64,000 nt of DNA from Tautonia rosea (GTDB lineage Bacteria; Planctomycetota; Planctomycetia; Isosphaerales; Isosphaeraceae). This document shows positions 35,985 to 46,400 of the stretch, in pieces. The notes below the pieces were generated by a model. That model was not told the origin of the DNA. It searched no databases and worked only from the letters and a program-made list of their open reading frames with translations. Numbering within the stretch: the first letter of the stretch is position 1; each line of letters opens with the position of its first letter. Made by a program: the position numbers and the translations under genes. The DNA lies in NCBI RefSeq assembly GCF_012958305.1, contig NZ_JABBYO010000008.1:64001-128000 (forward strand). Direction: 5' to 3'.

Positions 35985-37658
35985 TCACGCTGAACCGCTT
36001 GGTACCACCTCGGCCGTCGGAAGCTCCTCGGGAGCGAGGGCGTAGTTGGCGAACTGGACCGAGTAGGAACGCTCGAACCAGTCGCGGATGCCGGGCAAAC
36101 GGTCGGGGTCGAACTCAGGAGAGAGGACAAAGGTCCGGCCATTCGTCTCGGCGACCACCATGCCGTCGTCCACGACCAGCTCCCCCCCTTTGAATACCCA
36201 GCGGGGCCGCTCGAACATGGCGCGACGGTCCGAATTGGGCGAATAGATGGCGATGTCGGCATCGGCCCCGGGGCCGAGGTGCCCCTTGCGCGCGTTGAGA
36301 CCCAGCATCCGCGCCGGAGCGGCTCGGGTGAGAATCGCGATCTCGAACAACGAGTACTCACGATCAAGTTCGTGGATGACTGATCGCTCACGAAGCCCTT
36401 TCGGCATCGAGGCCAACGCCTCGGTCCGGAAGGCACGATCCATCAAGAGATAAATCATTTCCGGATAACGATAGAAGGCCCCGCCGTTCGGGTGGTCGCT
36501 GGTCAGGGCAATCCGCCAGGGGTCTTCCATCAACAGATACCACTCCAGCGCGATGGCCCACTGCACCGCCGTGATCAGGTTTTTCTCAGGCAAGTACTCA
36601 ATCGGAATCACGCCGCAACTGCTTTCCTGCTCCAGATCGGCGTTGAACCACTTGCCGCCCAGTTGCCGGTGCAGGCGATCGCCGGCGCGGGGGTCACCGG
36701 TCAAGATCATCGCCGGGCCGGGGCTGACGTGGCCGACATCTACGGTGATCTCCTTGTGCCGGCGAACGTATTCCAGCAACTTCGGCACGGCCGAGGCAAA
36801 GCTGCGCGGGTCGCTCGGATCACCATCGTAACTATGAAACTGAATATGAGCAAAATGCCCCCGGAAGCCGTCGATCGCCTCCATCGTCGCCCGCGTCGTC
36901 CGCCAGTTGCCGGGCACCCCCAGGTTGTTGCAGTGCACATGCACCGGATGCGGCAACCCCAGGCGATCGGCCGCCCCGGCCAGTGCCTGCACGACCTGCC
37001 TCGGCGACGCGCCGAAGCCGGTCACATCCTCATCCAGTTCTCGCATGCCTTTGCGACTGACATGCTTGTAATCTTCCACGTCCCCCGGGTTGACGACCTT
37101 GATCGCATACCCCTTGCTCGCATCAAGCGCCCAGGCGCAATACGCGTCAAGCGCCTCCATGTCGCCCGAGGCCGCGCAGTCGAGCACGCGATGAGCATTG
37201 CCCAGCAAGGTATAAAACCCGTTATCCAGGATCGGCGTATCGCGCAGCTCGTCGTGGGCGGCCCTGGCGTGCAAGGGAGGAATGGCCGCGTCCATCGCCG
37301 TCGTGTAGCCGATTCCGGCGAACAAGTGCCCGGTCGCCGCGGTCGTCGGCACCCGCCCAACGAGGCCCGACCGGGTTCGCTCCGTCCGAGGCAGCGCCCG
37401 TCCTTCTCGAAAGGCGTCGGGGGTCATCAACCGCCCCGCGTTGACCTTCGGTCCGGCCACATGGCAGTGCATGTCGATCCCGCCGGGCATCACGACATAT
37501 CCCGTCGCGTCGATCGTTCGTCCTCGAAACGCGCCTGGATCGTCTGGCGGGGGCACGATACGGCCGTCGGCAATCCAGAGGTCCCCCCTCTCGCCGTCCA
37601 CGTCGTGAATCGGGTCGTAAATCGTCCCCCCGGCGATGCGGAGCGAAGGTGCAGCCAT
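35985..37658 (-). CDS. fhcA: Formylmethanofuran dehydrogenase/formyltransferase-hydrolase complex subunit A
   Basis: 557 residues, amidohydrolase fold. Metal-binding start PGGIDMHCHVAGPK (H64, H66), then AIKVVNPGDVEDYKH, HVHCNNLGVPGNW, HIQFHSYDGDPSD and ALTSDHPNGGAFYRYPE, all typical of FmdA/FwdA/FhcA. In methylotrophs and planctomycetes, FhcA works with FhcB, C and D in H4MPT-linked formaldehyde oxidation, releasing formate from formyl-methanofuran analogue. No fhcB, fhcC or fhcD is adjacent here, so the other subunits must be elsewhere or the protein works alone. ATG at 37658 has a weak ribosome site. Confidence 0.9.
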   Translation of the reverse strand: MAAPSLRIAGGTIYDPIHDVDGERGDLWIADGRIVPPPDDPGAFRGRTIDATGYVVMPGGIDMHCHVAGPKVNAGRLMTPDAFREGRALPRTERTRSGLVGRVPTTAATGHLFAGIGYTTAMDAAIPPLHARAAHDELRDTPILDNGFYTLLGNAHRVLDCAASGDMEALDAYCAWALDASKGYAIKVVNPGDVEDYKHVSRKGMRELDEDVTGFGASPRQVVQALAGAADRLGLPHPVHVHCNNLGVPGNWRTTRATMEAIDGFRGHFAHIQFHSYDGDPSDPRSFASAVPKLLEYVRRHKEITVDVGHVSPGPAMILTGDPRAGDRLHRQLGGKWFNADLEQESSCGVIPIEYLPEKNLITAVQWAIALEWYLLMEDPWRIALTSDHPNGGAFYRYPEMIYLLMDRAFRTEALASMPKGLRERSVIHELDREYSLFEIAILTRAAPARMLGLNARKGHLGPGADADIAIYSPNSDRRAMFERPRWVFKGGELVVDDGMVVAETNGRTFVLSPEFDPDRLPGIRDWFERSYSVQFANYALAPEELPTAEVVPSGSA

Positions 37659-37926
37659 GATGATTCGTCTCGTTCAGAGGGGGGAAGCGGTCGGGATTCG
37701 TGGTCGAACAGTCCTCGGAGCGATTCCCGGACACGGGGAAGGAACGAAGTGATTCTAAGCAACAGACGGAACACAGAGAGAAGATTTCTAAGACGTTCGT
37801 TCTTTGCTCTGTCGATTCGATTTGTTCTCTTTCTCTTTCCGATTTCCGCTTTCTGAATTGATCCGTGTTTCATCCGTGGCTTTCCATCCCCTCTGTTCCC
37901 TGGAGCGTTTCGCTGCGATCGGTCGA

Positions 37927-40368
37927 TCACTGGCTCCCCGACGACCAGAAGCTCTTGACCAATGCCTTATCCGGTCGATCGGGCGCTTCCATGTTGAGCT
38001 TCAACAGCTCGCTGTTCAGGTCGGCGGGGTCGGGGTGGTTCGATTGCTGGTTGACCGCGGCGTTCCACAGAATGAAGCGAGGGGAGCTGCGCTGGTCGAG
38101 ATACCCAATCACCATGCTCTTATTCGTGTAATGCCAGACCGCCAGAATCGGCTTCGCGTTCGACCCTCCCCCGGCGAACGAAGGCACAAGCATCTCAATC
38201 TGTTTGTTCGGCATCCCCTGAATCGCCACCGTACCAGCCTTGTTCGCACGGACCGAGGGCACCACGGCCAGCCGATAGGGGCCGACGGGGACGATCCGGT
38301 GCCCTTGCGTCGCCGATCGGTTTTTCAGGGCGTTCAGCGCCTCAAGGCGAAGCGCGCGCAGCTCTCCCAGCGTGAAACGCTCGGGATCAGGATCGACCAG
38401 CGTGATGAAGTCGCGTGACGAGGGGCCGTCTTCGGCCGTGATCGCCCGGAGCGACGCCCGGCTGACGGTCAGGCTCGACACCGGCTCCGGTTCGTTGACG
38501 AATTCCTCGTCGTCGAGCACGGCCTCAAGATATTCGGGATCAGGCTCGAACTGCTCCAGCGACTCATCCAGATCGTCCACATCATCCACAGGAACCGACG
38601 TTTCAATTGCCCGATCCATCATCCGGCCGGGAGCTGCCGAGGCCGGTACGACCCGGCTGGCGGCGTCCCAGAACCCTTCGGCCTTCGATCGCAACCGGCG
38701 CTGCCAGAGGGCCCGTTCAATCAGCGGGTGCACCACCTCCGGCCAGAGCCGCTCGCTGGCCGGATCGTCGGCGGCTCGCAGGGTGGCGTAGCGCAGAATC
38801 GCGCGACGGAAGTCGGGACGCGACCGCCAGGCGTCGGTGAGGCGGTTCCAGCGATCGACCAGGTGGTCATCCACCTCGGTCCGTTGCGGGGCGATCTTCT
38901 TCAGGTCGTCGAGATTCTGGGGCATCAGGCCGGGATTGAGCAGCCCGTTCTCGTCGGTCAGGTGCGACTGGGCCCGCTTGCTGGCCTGTTGCAATGCCTG
39001 GCGAATCTTGCGGAACCGCTTGCGTCGGGCGGCGTCGGAGCGGCCCCGCAGGTATTTGATCACGACGATCGGGCTGAGCATCGGGCGGATGTCGACCTGC
39101 TCGTCGAGCAACCGGGCGGCTCGGGCGATGTCCTCCTCGGTCACCTTGCGCAGGGTCATCAGCCAGGTCATCGCCAGCATCAAGCGGGCCCGGTCGGCGT
39201 TCCTCGGGTCAAGCGGCCGCATCAGGAAAATCCCGCGACGCCGCGAACCGCCAAGCAGGTACGCCAGGTAATGCCCGCTGAGATACCGCTCCTCGGCCGA
39301 AAGGGCGATGGGCACCCGCTCCACCTCGGCGATCATCTGCTCGGCCTCTTGCCGACGTTTGACCGATCGGCGGACCGAGGTCGCGGCGGCCTCCGATGGC
39401 GGAGCCGGTGCGGCGGCAACCTCGACCGTTTCCGCCACGGCCTCGGCCGCCTCCGGTGCGGCCCCGGCTCGCCAGCGGTCCCCTTCGATCAGGTGCCGGA
39501 TCGCTGCGGCGGCCTCGGCCCCGGTGGCCAGGCGATCGGCCGGGGCCTTGGCCATCAATCGGAGGATCAAGGCGTTGAGTGCCTCGGAAATCTCGGGGTT
39601 GATCGACCGGGGAGCTGGCGGCTCGGAGTTCACGTGCTGCGCCATGATCGCCATCGGGTTCCCCCGAAAGGGGGGCTCACCCGTCGCCGCCTCGTAAAGC
39701 AAGACCCCGAGCGAGTACAGGTCCGATCGCGGGTCGAGCTTCCGGCCCCTCGCCTGTTCGGGGCTCATGTAGACCGGCGTGCCGCGCGCAACGCCCGTCT
39801 CCTGCTCCTGCTCCATCAACACCGAGAGGCCGAAATCCGACAGCTTCGGCCGGTCGTCTCGGGTCAGCAACACGTTGCCGGGCTTCAAGTCACGGTGGAT
39901 GATCCCCTGATGATGAGCGTAGTCGAGCGCATCGGCCACCGAGGCCAGGATGGTCAGGCGTTCGGGGATGCTCAGCTCCTTCCAGCGCAGGTGATAGCTC
40001 GGCCCGTCCACCTCCTCCATGATGAAGTAGGTGATGCCGTCTTCCTGGTCGAAGTCATACAGGCGGACGATCCCGTCGTGCTGTAAGCGGGCAAGGATGC
40101 GGGCTTCGAGGCCGAGCCGATCGTTGACCTCCGGCCCGCCCAGTTCCCGAAGGATCTTGATGGCGACGGGGCGTTGAAGCGTCAGGTCGAGGGCGCGAAA
40201 GACCGCTCCCATGCCCCCGCGTCCCAGTTCGCGATCGATCGAAAACCGTCGCTTTAACGTCGTACCGATCACCGTTTGGGCACCCCCGAAGGCCCGGCGC
40301 GGCCCGCGACCGGCTCGCCTGGTCGTCTGACCGCGAGCCGACTCTGCCGAGGTACCGCCGTTCGTCAC
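37927..40368 (-). CDS. Hanks-type serine/threonine protein kinase with uncharacterised C-terminal region
   Basis: 813 residues from a GTG start. Kinase domain about 43-300: ELGRGGMGAVFRA glycine loop, K71 in VAIKIL, E88, HRDLKPGN (D160), DFG (D178) and a GTPVYMSPEQARG activation segment, so it should be active. Beyond ~310 come an Ala/Glu-rich linker, a helical region (about 360-590) and a C-terminal part from about 700 (LGELRALRLEALNAL, then GIRIVPVGPY-like HRIVPVGPYRLAVVPS) that I do not recognise. No transmembrane helix is evident, unlike many bacterial PASTA kinases, so it may be cytosolic. An ATG at 40446 would add 26 Cys-rich residues; I consider it less likely. Confidence 0.87.
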   Translation of the reverse strand: MTNGGTSAESARGQTTRRAGRGPRRAFGGAQTVIGTTLKRRFSIDRELGRGGMGAVFRALDLTLQRPVAIKILRELGGPEVNDRLGLEARILARLQHDGIVRLYDFDQEDGITYFIMEEVDGPSYHLRWKELSIPERLTILASVADALDYAHHQGIIHRDLKPGNVLLTRDDRPKLSDFGLSVLMEQEQETGVARGTPVYMSPEQARGRKLDPRSDLYSLGVLLYEAATGEPPFRGNPMAIMAQHVNSEPPAPRSINPEISEALNALILRLMAKAPADRLATGAEAAAAIRHLIEGDRWRAGAAPEAAEAVAETVEVAAAPAPPSEAAATSVRRSVKRRQEAEQMIAEVERVPIALSAEERYLSGHYLAYLLGGSRRRGIFLMRPLDPRNADRARLMLAMTWLMTLRKVTEEDIARAARLLDEQVDIRPMLSPIVVIKYLRGRSDAARRKRFRKIRQALQQASKRAQSHLTDENGLLNPGLMPQNLDDLKKIAPQRTEVDDHLVDRWNRLTDAWRSRPDFRRAILRYATLRAADDPASERLWPEVVHPLIERALWQRRLRSKAEGFWDAASRVVPASAAPGRMMDRAIETSVPVDDVDDLDESLEQFEPDPEYLEAVLDDEEFVNEPEPVSSLTVSRASLRAITAEDGPSSRDFITLVDPDPERFTLGELRALRLEALNALKNRSATQGHRIVPVGPYRLAVVPSVRANKAGTVAIQGMPNKQIEMLVPSFAGGGSNAKPILAVWHYTNKSMVIGYLDQRSSPRFILWNAAVNQQSNHPDPADLNSELLKLNMEAPDRPDKALVKSFWSSGSQ

Positions 40369-40925
40369 ACATCTTAAGTCACATCCGCTTCCCTCACAAT
40401 CCGACGCCCCCGGCGGACAACTCGACCATACCGCCCCCTCATGCAATCACAGCACCGTTCCCTCATCATTTTGCGGCAATTCACCCACGGCCGGTGGGTG
40501 TCTCTCTCCCATCCCTTTTTCCTCACCTCCGGTTCGTCCCAGGGCATCTCCACGGACACGAGGCTCGCCCCATCAGCCAGTCATCCTTCAACTTGCATCA
40601 CCATCCTCCGTCATGAGAAAAATGGGCCAACATGCTTGGTATGAGAGTTGACGACCTAATTTTTTCGGAGATATATTGAATCCACGCTCGAAGACTGAAC
40701 CCTTCCCTTCCTCTCCCTCAGTCTCGTGGCGTCGCCTTCGTCCCAGCCGACGGGTTCCCCTTAGATTCGCCTCATCGCAAGCGAACGACACACCGAGTCG
40801 CGGCTCCCGAACCATTGCGTAGCCTTCATTTCTCAGTGTGCCGCGCCCCGTTCGGCCCCCTCTCGCCAATGATCCGCCAAGGCCCTTCGTTCCTTTTTTT
40901 CTTCCTTTCGACCGGACGTTCCTTC
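40369..40925. other. Upstream region of the lipoprotein/DUF1559 unit
   Basis: 557 bp without a gene. The only clear signal is the promoter at 40648-40677, which implies a leader of about 240 nt before the lipoprotein start. The leader has several T-rich runs (for example near 40889-40899). Confidence 0.5.
40648..40677 (+). promoter_or_regulatory. Sigma70-type promoter
   Basis: TTGACG (40648-40653), an 18-bp AT-rich spacer and TATATT (40672-40677). Both boxes match 5 of 6 consensus bases. It stands out from the surrounding GC-rich DNA and points at the lipoprotein and DUF1559 genes. Confidence 0.65.
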
Positions 40926-41186
40926 ATGAAGATCACTCTGCTCTCCATCCGACTCGGCACGGCCTTCGCCGTCGGCCTGTCGTCGGTCTGCGTGGTCCTG
41001 GCCACTTCCGGCTGCGACAACCCGCAGCGCGATGTCGGCTCCATCAGCATCTCCAGGTCGAAGCAGGCCGCCGCCGAAAACGGCATCGCCGGTCCCGGAG
41101 AACGGGACGGCGGAGGCGGTGAGGTCGCCGGAGGTGGCGAGGTCGCCGGAGGCCGCGAGGCCGCCGGAGGCCGAGGAGGCCGTTGA
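40926..41186 (+). CDS. Small lipoprotein with hexapeptide repeats
   Basis: 86 residues. Signal with lipobox LATSGC (Cys at residue 30), then CDNPQRDVGSISISRSKQAA and a short Gly/Glu/Ala-rich tail. The pattern of a tiny lipoprotein directly before a DUF1559 protein is common in planctomycetes. The tail is encoded by an 18-bp tandem repeat (41121-41174) giving EVAGGG, EVAGGR, EAAGGR; the next bases continue the repeat pattern in another phase, so the C-terminus may differ among strains. Function unknown. Confidence 0.75.
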   Translation: MKITLLSIRLGTAFAVGLSSVCVVLATSGCDNPQRDVGSISISRSKQAAAENGIAGPGERDGGGGEVAGGGEVAGGREAAGGRGGR

Positions 41187-41197
41187 GGCCGTTGAGG
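41121..41197. repeat. 18-bp tandem repeat inside the lipoprotein gene
   Basis: About three copies of GAGGTCGCCGGAGGTGGC-like units, then shorter GAGGCCGTT units. Because 18 is a multiple of three, copy number changes would keep the frame, but the shorter GAGGCCGTT units past the stop are nine bases. Confidence 0.65.
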
Positions 41198-41326
41198 CCC
41201 CAAAGAACCCTAGGTGCCCTCGATCGACGGCATCGCTCGCAGAGTCCGAATGACCGAATCACCCCAGACGCGGTCTCCTCGGAGGCGGCGCCTATTCGTT
41301 TTTTTTAATGATGAGGATCTGACTCC

Positions 41327-42391
41327 ATGAAACCTCCCTTTGCGACCCGTCCGGCCCGTCTCGGCTTCACCTTGATCGAATTACTCGTCGTCATCGCCAT
41401 CATCGGCGTCCTGATCGCACTGCTCTTGCCCGCGGTCCAATCCGCCCGCGAGGCCGCCCGACGCGCCCAGTGCACCAATAACCTCAAGCAGCTCGCCCTG
41501 GCCGCGCAGAACTACGTCGATTCCAACGGCGTGCTCCCCTCGCACGGCTTCTGGCAGCGCAACGCCAGCAACCCGGCCGCTGTTTACTACGGCCACAGCG
41601 TCTTCTCCTCGATGCTGCCCTTCCTGGAACAGGGCACCATCGCCAACGCGGTCAACTACAATTTGCCGGCCTTCGGCGTCGGGGCCGGCGGGGGCCCGGT
41701 GCACTGGACCGTCGCCGCGATCGGCCTGAACACCCTTTGGTGCCCGAGCGACACGGTAGAACCCACTCCCCTGCAGACCGGATTCTACGGCACCCCGACC
41801 CCCGGCAACCCCTCAACTCAGCACCACCTGAGCTACGCCGGCAACTCCGGCACCTGGCCAATCTTCCTCAGCTCAACCGACTCGCGCTTCCGGAGTCACA
41901 TCGGCAATGCGACCGGCCTCGTCTATCACCACAGCGCCATGAGCCTCGCCGGCATCCGCGACGGTACGAGCAACACCCTACTCTTCGGCGAGAAGGCCCA
42001 CGGCATCCTCGACCCCGCCGAGGCTGCCGGCTACGGCTGGTGGAACTCCGGCTACTGGGGCGACGGCACCTTCGACACCATGTTCCCGATGAACGCCCAC
42101 CGACGGCTCCGCGAGGGAATCGAGGACGGGCTCTGGTTCATCCCCGTGCAGGCCGCCTCCAGCTTCCATCCCGGCGGCTGCAACTTCGCCTTCGCCGACG
42201 GCTCGGTCCGCTTCATCAAGGAAACCGTCCAGTCGTGGCAGAATGACCTGAACAACTCCGGCGACCCCGTCGGGACCGCCTGGATCGGTTCCATCCAGAG
42301 CTGGCAGCTGCAGCCCGGCGCCTTCGTCGGCGTCTACCAGAGCCTCTCGACCCGAAAGGGCGGCGAGGTCATCAGCGCCGATCAGTTCTGA
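41327..42391 (+). CDS. DUF1559 domain-containing pseudopilin-like protein
   Basis: 354 residues. Type IV prepilin-like N-terminus: RLGFTLIELLVVIAIIGVL with the G/F cleavage site and a Glu at mature position five, followed by the planctomycete hallmark LLLPAVQSAREAARRAQCTNN. The C-terminal half has HPGGCNFAFADGSVRFIKETV, the DUF1559 signature. Hundreds of paralogues occur per planctomycete genome; they are thought to be exported surface or fibre proteins. It follows the lipoprotein by 140 bp and should share its promoter. Confidence 0.93.
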   Translation: MKPPFATRPARLGFTLIELLVVIAIIGVLIALLLPAVQSAREAARRAQCTNNLKQLALAAQNYVDSNGVLPSHGFWQRNASNPAAVYYGHSVFSSMLPFLEQGTIANAVNYNLPAFGVGAGGGPVHWTVAAIGLNTLWCPSDTVEPTPLQTGFYGTPTPGNPSTQHHLSYAGNSGTWPIFLSSTDSRFRSHIGNATGLVYHHSAMSLAGIRDGTSNTLLFGEKAHGILDPAEAAGYGWWNSGYWGDGTFDTMFPMNAHRRLREGIEDGLWFIPVQAASSFHPGGCNFAFADGSVRFIKETVQSWQNDLNNSGDPVGTAWIGSIQSWQLQPGAFVGVYQSLSTRKGGEVISADQF

Positions 42392-42398
42392 TCCGATC

Positions 42399-42454
42399 GG
42401 GTGTCATCGGCTCCGATCCGATCCGATCCGATCCGATCCGATCCGATGACACCC
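42399..42454 (+). terminator. Possible terminator hairpin enclosing a CCGAT tandem repeat
   Basis: GGGTGTCATCGG (42399-42410) pairs perfectly with CCGATGACACCC (42443-42454). The loop is made of seven tandem CCGAT pentamers, the last of which is part of the stem (42413-42447). It follows the DUF1559 stop by 7 bp. There is no T run, so if it terminates it does so weakly or with Rho. Confidence 0.45.
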
Positions 42455-42459
42455 CTGCC

Positions 42460-43466
42460 CCTCCCGCCGTTCGATCGCAAGGCGGAGGTCGACCCTCACG
42501 CGCGCGGACCGGAACGAAATGGATGGCCCCCAAGCCGGGTACCGCGTCCTCAGTCTGCCAGGAGAGGTCGTTCCGCGACGTGGTCATCCCCCGGGTCGCC
42601 CCTTGGTGAACGATGCCCCCACCGGGGAGCGGACCTCGGGCACCGGGGAGCCACCCGCACCGCGGTCCCGATGCATTCCCGGCCCCTCCACGACGAGGAC
42701 AACCGCGCGCCTCCTGGAGGCTTGCCCCCGTTTTTTTCCCGCCCGATGTGACTGCCGACGCCCCAATTCCCGATCTTATCGAGGGGTGGCCCGCCTCCGC
42801 TGGGTGCCCGTTGCCCCTCGCTCCTTCTCAATCCGAATTCCGACGATCCCTGCCCCCTCCGGCTGCGCGTCTTTTTCCCGAAACGAACAACACGGTTCGA
42901 CACATTCCCTTTCAATTGAATCAGTTGCGCAGCTCCTCCTTGGCGCACCAGCCGCGCACCTCCCGGCGCACGCCCTGGACCTGAGCCTCCTCGGCCGATC
43001 CGTCTCATCTGTCTCCGAGGAGCATCCCCCCGTCGGCGGCTCTCCGCCCGTTCGTTGCGCGGTTGATTCACCGAAACGAACCGATTTCATCGCCGCAACC
43101 AATTTCGAGAGAATGAGTTATCGCGATTACCCGAAGCGCACCGTGAGCCCCCGGGCCGCGCACCGAAGTACGCACCTTCGACGGCAGACGGCTCGCCCGT
43201 CCAGTGCACGGCCGAGTTGCCGAAACGAATGACCGCATCGGGCCGATCCTCTTTCTCGAAAAGGAGTTGCATCGCCACCCCCCGGCGCACCGAGGCGCAC
43301 CGGGGCCGCGCACCGAGGCCCCATCGCGGCCGGTCGTTGTCTGGGCTGGCCGGGTCGGGCAGAATGGGGCCATCAGGATTCCCGGCGCTCGGCCTCCCCG
43401 CTCGACCGGGGAGACTGGCCCCGCCCGTTGCGTTGCCCGACGGACTCCGACCCAGGGACCCCCGCC
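42460..43466. other. 1-kb gene-free region with CCCGAAACGAA motifs and GCGCACC words
   Basis: No open frame here resembles a protein. It has three CCGAAACGAA-type motifs (42877-42887, 43071-43080, 43220-43229), which are the reverse complement of the motif at 6.3-6.6 kb, and GCGCACC words at 43137-43143, 43158-43164, 43285-43291, 43294-43300 and 43308-43314. The GC-rich right part is the leader of the next giant haem protein. Confidence 0.5.
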
Positions 43467-46400
43467 ATGATGCGATCGCTCGCGAGAACCGCCCCGGCTC
43501 CGTTCCTGCCCCTGTCCCTGCTCCTGCTCCTCGCCCTGACGGTTGCTCCCCTTTCGCTCCGGGCCGATGAGGCCGTCGAACTGGGAGACCACCGCTTCAC
43601 GATCCCCGACGGCTTCACTGTCGAGGTCGCTGCGGGGCCTCCCCTGGTCGATCGGCCGATCACCGCCGCCTTTGACGAACAGGGGCGGCTCTACGTGGCC
43701 GAGTCGTCCGGCTCGAACGATCCGGTCCAGGTCCAGCTCGAACAGAAGCCGCACCGCATCCTCCGCCTGGAAGACACCGACGGCGACGGCACCTTCGACC
43801 ATCGCACCGTCTTCGCCGACCGCATGATGTTCCCCGAAGGCACGATGTTGCTCGACGGCTCCCTCTACGTCTCCGCCCCGCCCCACATCTGGAAGCTGAC
43901 GGATACGACCGGCGACGGTGTGGCCGACGATCGCGAGATCTGGCTCGACGCCAAGACCCTCACCGGCTGCGCCAACGACCTGCACGGCCCTTATCTTGGC
44001 CCCGACGGCTGGGTCTACTGGGCCAAAGGGGCCTTCGCCGAGCAGACCTACGAACGCGACAACGCCCCCCCCTTCGTCACCCGGGCCGCTCACCTCTTTC
44101 GATGGCGGGCCGATCGCCAGGGGCCGATCGAATCGGTGATGACCGGCGGCATGGATAACCCGGTCGATGTCGTCTTCACCCCCGGCGGCGAGCGCATCTT
44201 CACCACCACCTTCTTCCAGTACCCCGCCGGCGGCTTCCGCGACGGTCTGATTCACGCCCTCTACGGCGGCGTTTACGGCAAGGTCCACAACGTCATCGAA
44301 GGCCACCCCCGCACCCGTCCCGGAGTCTTGCCTGTCCTCACGCACCTCGGCCCCGCCGCCCCGGCCGGACTGGAACGACTCCGAGGTACCGGCCTGGGCG
44401 ACGACTTCCAGAACAACCTGCTCGCCTGCCAGTTCAACCTCCGCGCCGTCAGCCGACACCAGCTTGAACCCGAAGGCGGCTCCTTCACCACGACCGATGG
44501 CATCCTCATCCAGTCGGACAACTCCGACTTCCACCCGACCGACGTCCTCGAAGATGCCGATGGCTCCGTCCTGGTGGTCGATACCGGCGGCTGGTACAAG
44601 CTCTGCTGCCCCACCTCGCAACTGCACAAGCCCGACGTCCTCGGGGCGATCTATCGCATCCGAAAAGCTGGCACACAATCACATGATGATCCACGAGGCA
44701 TGACCATTTCCTGGGATAATGCCAAGGCCGACGACCTCACCCCCCTGCTCTCCGACTCTCGCCCGATGGTCCGCGAACGGGCCGTGGCCACTCTCGGTCA
44801 TCTCGGGGCCGAGGCCGTGCCCGCCCTCACCGCGATCGTCCAGCAGTCCGACACCCCCGAGGCCCGCCTCAATGCCGTTTGGGCGAGCAGCCGGATCGAC
44901 GTTCCCGAAGCCCGCGAGGTCGCCCGGATCGCCCTGAAGGATGACGACGAAACCGTTGTTCAGGCCGCCCTGCACGTCATCAGCGTGCATCGGGACACCG
45001 AGGCGCTCGACCGCGTGGTGAACCTCCTGCACACCGGCTCCCCCCAGAACCGCCGGGCTGCCGCCGAGGCGACCGGACGCATCGGCGATTCCTCAATTGT
45101 CTCTTTCCTGCTCCAGGCGATGGCCGACGTGCCCGACGCCCCGCACTGGGCCGTGCAGCACTCGATCATCGCCGCCTTGATCGAGCTGAACGCCCCTGAG
45201 GCCACCCGATTCGGCCTCAGCGCCCCGCACGACACCGTGATCCGGGCCGCCCTCATCGCGCTGGACCAGATGCCCGGCGACCACCTGGAACCGGCCGACG
45301 TGGCCCCCCTGCTCTCCTCCGACGATCCTGAGCTGCGCGAGGCCGCCGCCTGGATCGCCGGCCGGAAGCCCGAGTGGGGGGCCGACCTCGCCCAGCACTT
45401 CGAGCGGCAGCTCCGCGACGCGACGGAGGATGACCGGGACGCGATCGTCGATCAGCTTGCTGGGCTCGCCTCGTCTCCCGAGATCCAGCGGGTGATCGCC
45501 GAGACCCTGGACGATCCGAAGGCCCCCGCATCCTCCCGACAGGCCGCCCTGGCCGCGATGGCCCGAGCCACTCTCGACCCGGCTCCCTCGTCCTGGGTGG
45601 CCGCCGTGGCCAAGGCGATCGACTCCGACACCCTCCGCCCGCTCGCCGTCTCGGCGGCTCGGGCGCTCAGGGTGACGGGGGCTGAGGCCGACACGCTTCG
45701 CGACCCCTTGCTCCGCATCGCCCGGGATGCCGACGCCGAACCCACCGCCCGGCTCGACGCCCTGTCGGCCCTGCCTGGAGGTGTCGGACGCCTGGATGAG
45801 GACCTGTTCACCTTCTTGATCAATCGCCTCGACCCCGACTCCCCTGCCGCCGAGCAGACCCGAGCGGCCGACCTGCTGGTGGCCTCGACCCTGAGTGATG
45901 ATCGCTTGCTCATCCTTGCGGACCAGATCGCCGAGGCCGGCCCGCTCTCCGTCCCCCGCCTGCTCCCCGCCTTCGACAGCCAGGACGACGAGGCGCTCGG
46001 CCTCCGGCTTGTGACCGCGATCGACGCCTCGCCGAGCCGAGGGAGCCTCGCCCCGGGCGACGTCCGCACCCTGCTCGACCGCTTCGGCCCGACCGTGGCC
46101 GCGAAAGCCTCGACCCTGCTGGCCGCCCTCGACGCCGACGCCGCTGAGAAGCTCGCTCGGATCGAGGGCCTGCTCCCCCTGGTCGAGCAAGGGGATGTCT
46201 ACCGCGGCCAGGCCGTCTTCAACAGCGAAAAGGCCGCCTGCCGGACCTGCCACGCGATGGGATACGTCGGCGGCAAGATCGGCCCCGACCTCAGCCGGAT
46301 CGGCGGCATCCGCACCGAGCGCGACCTGCTTGAGGCCATCGCCTACCCGAGTGCCAGCTTCGTCCGCAGCTACGAAACGATCGTCGTCGCCACGGTCGAC

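Noticed and set aside
40369-40446. Kinase start at ATG 40446
   Set aside because: The extra 26 residues are Cys-rich and unlike the rest; the GTG at 40368 gives a more normal N-terminus, though this stays uncertain.
42519-43232. Possible 237-residue protein
   Set aside because: Spans GCGCACC and CGAAACGAA repeats; Pro/Arg/Ser-rich with no signal; the three frames are equally open.
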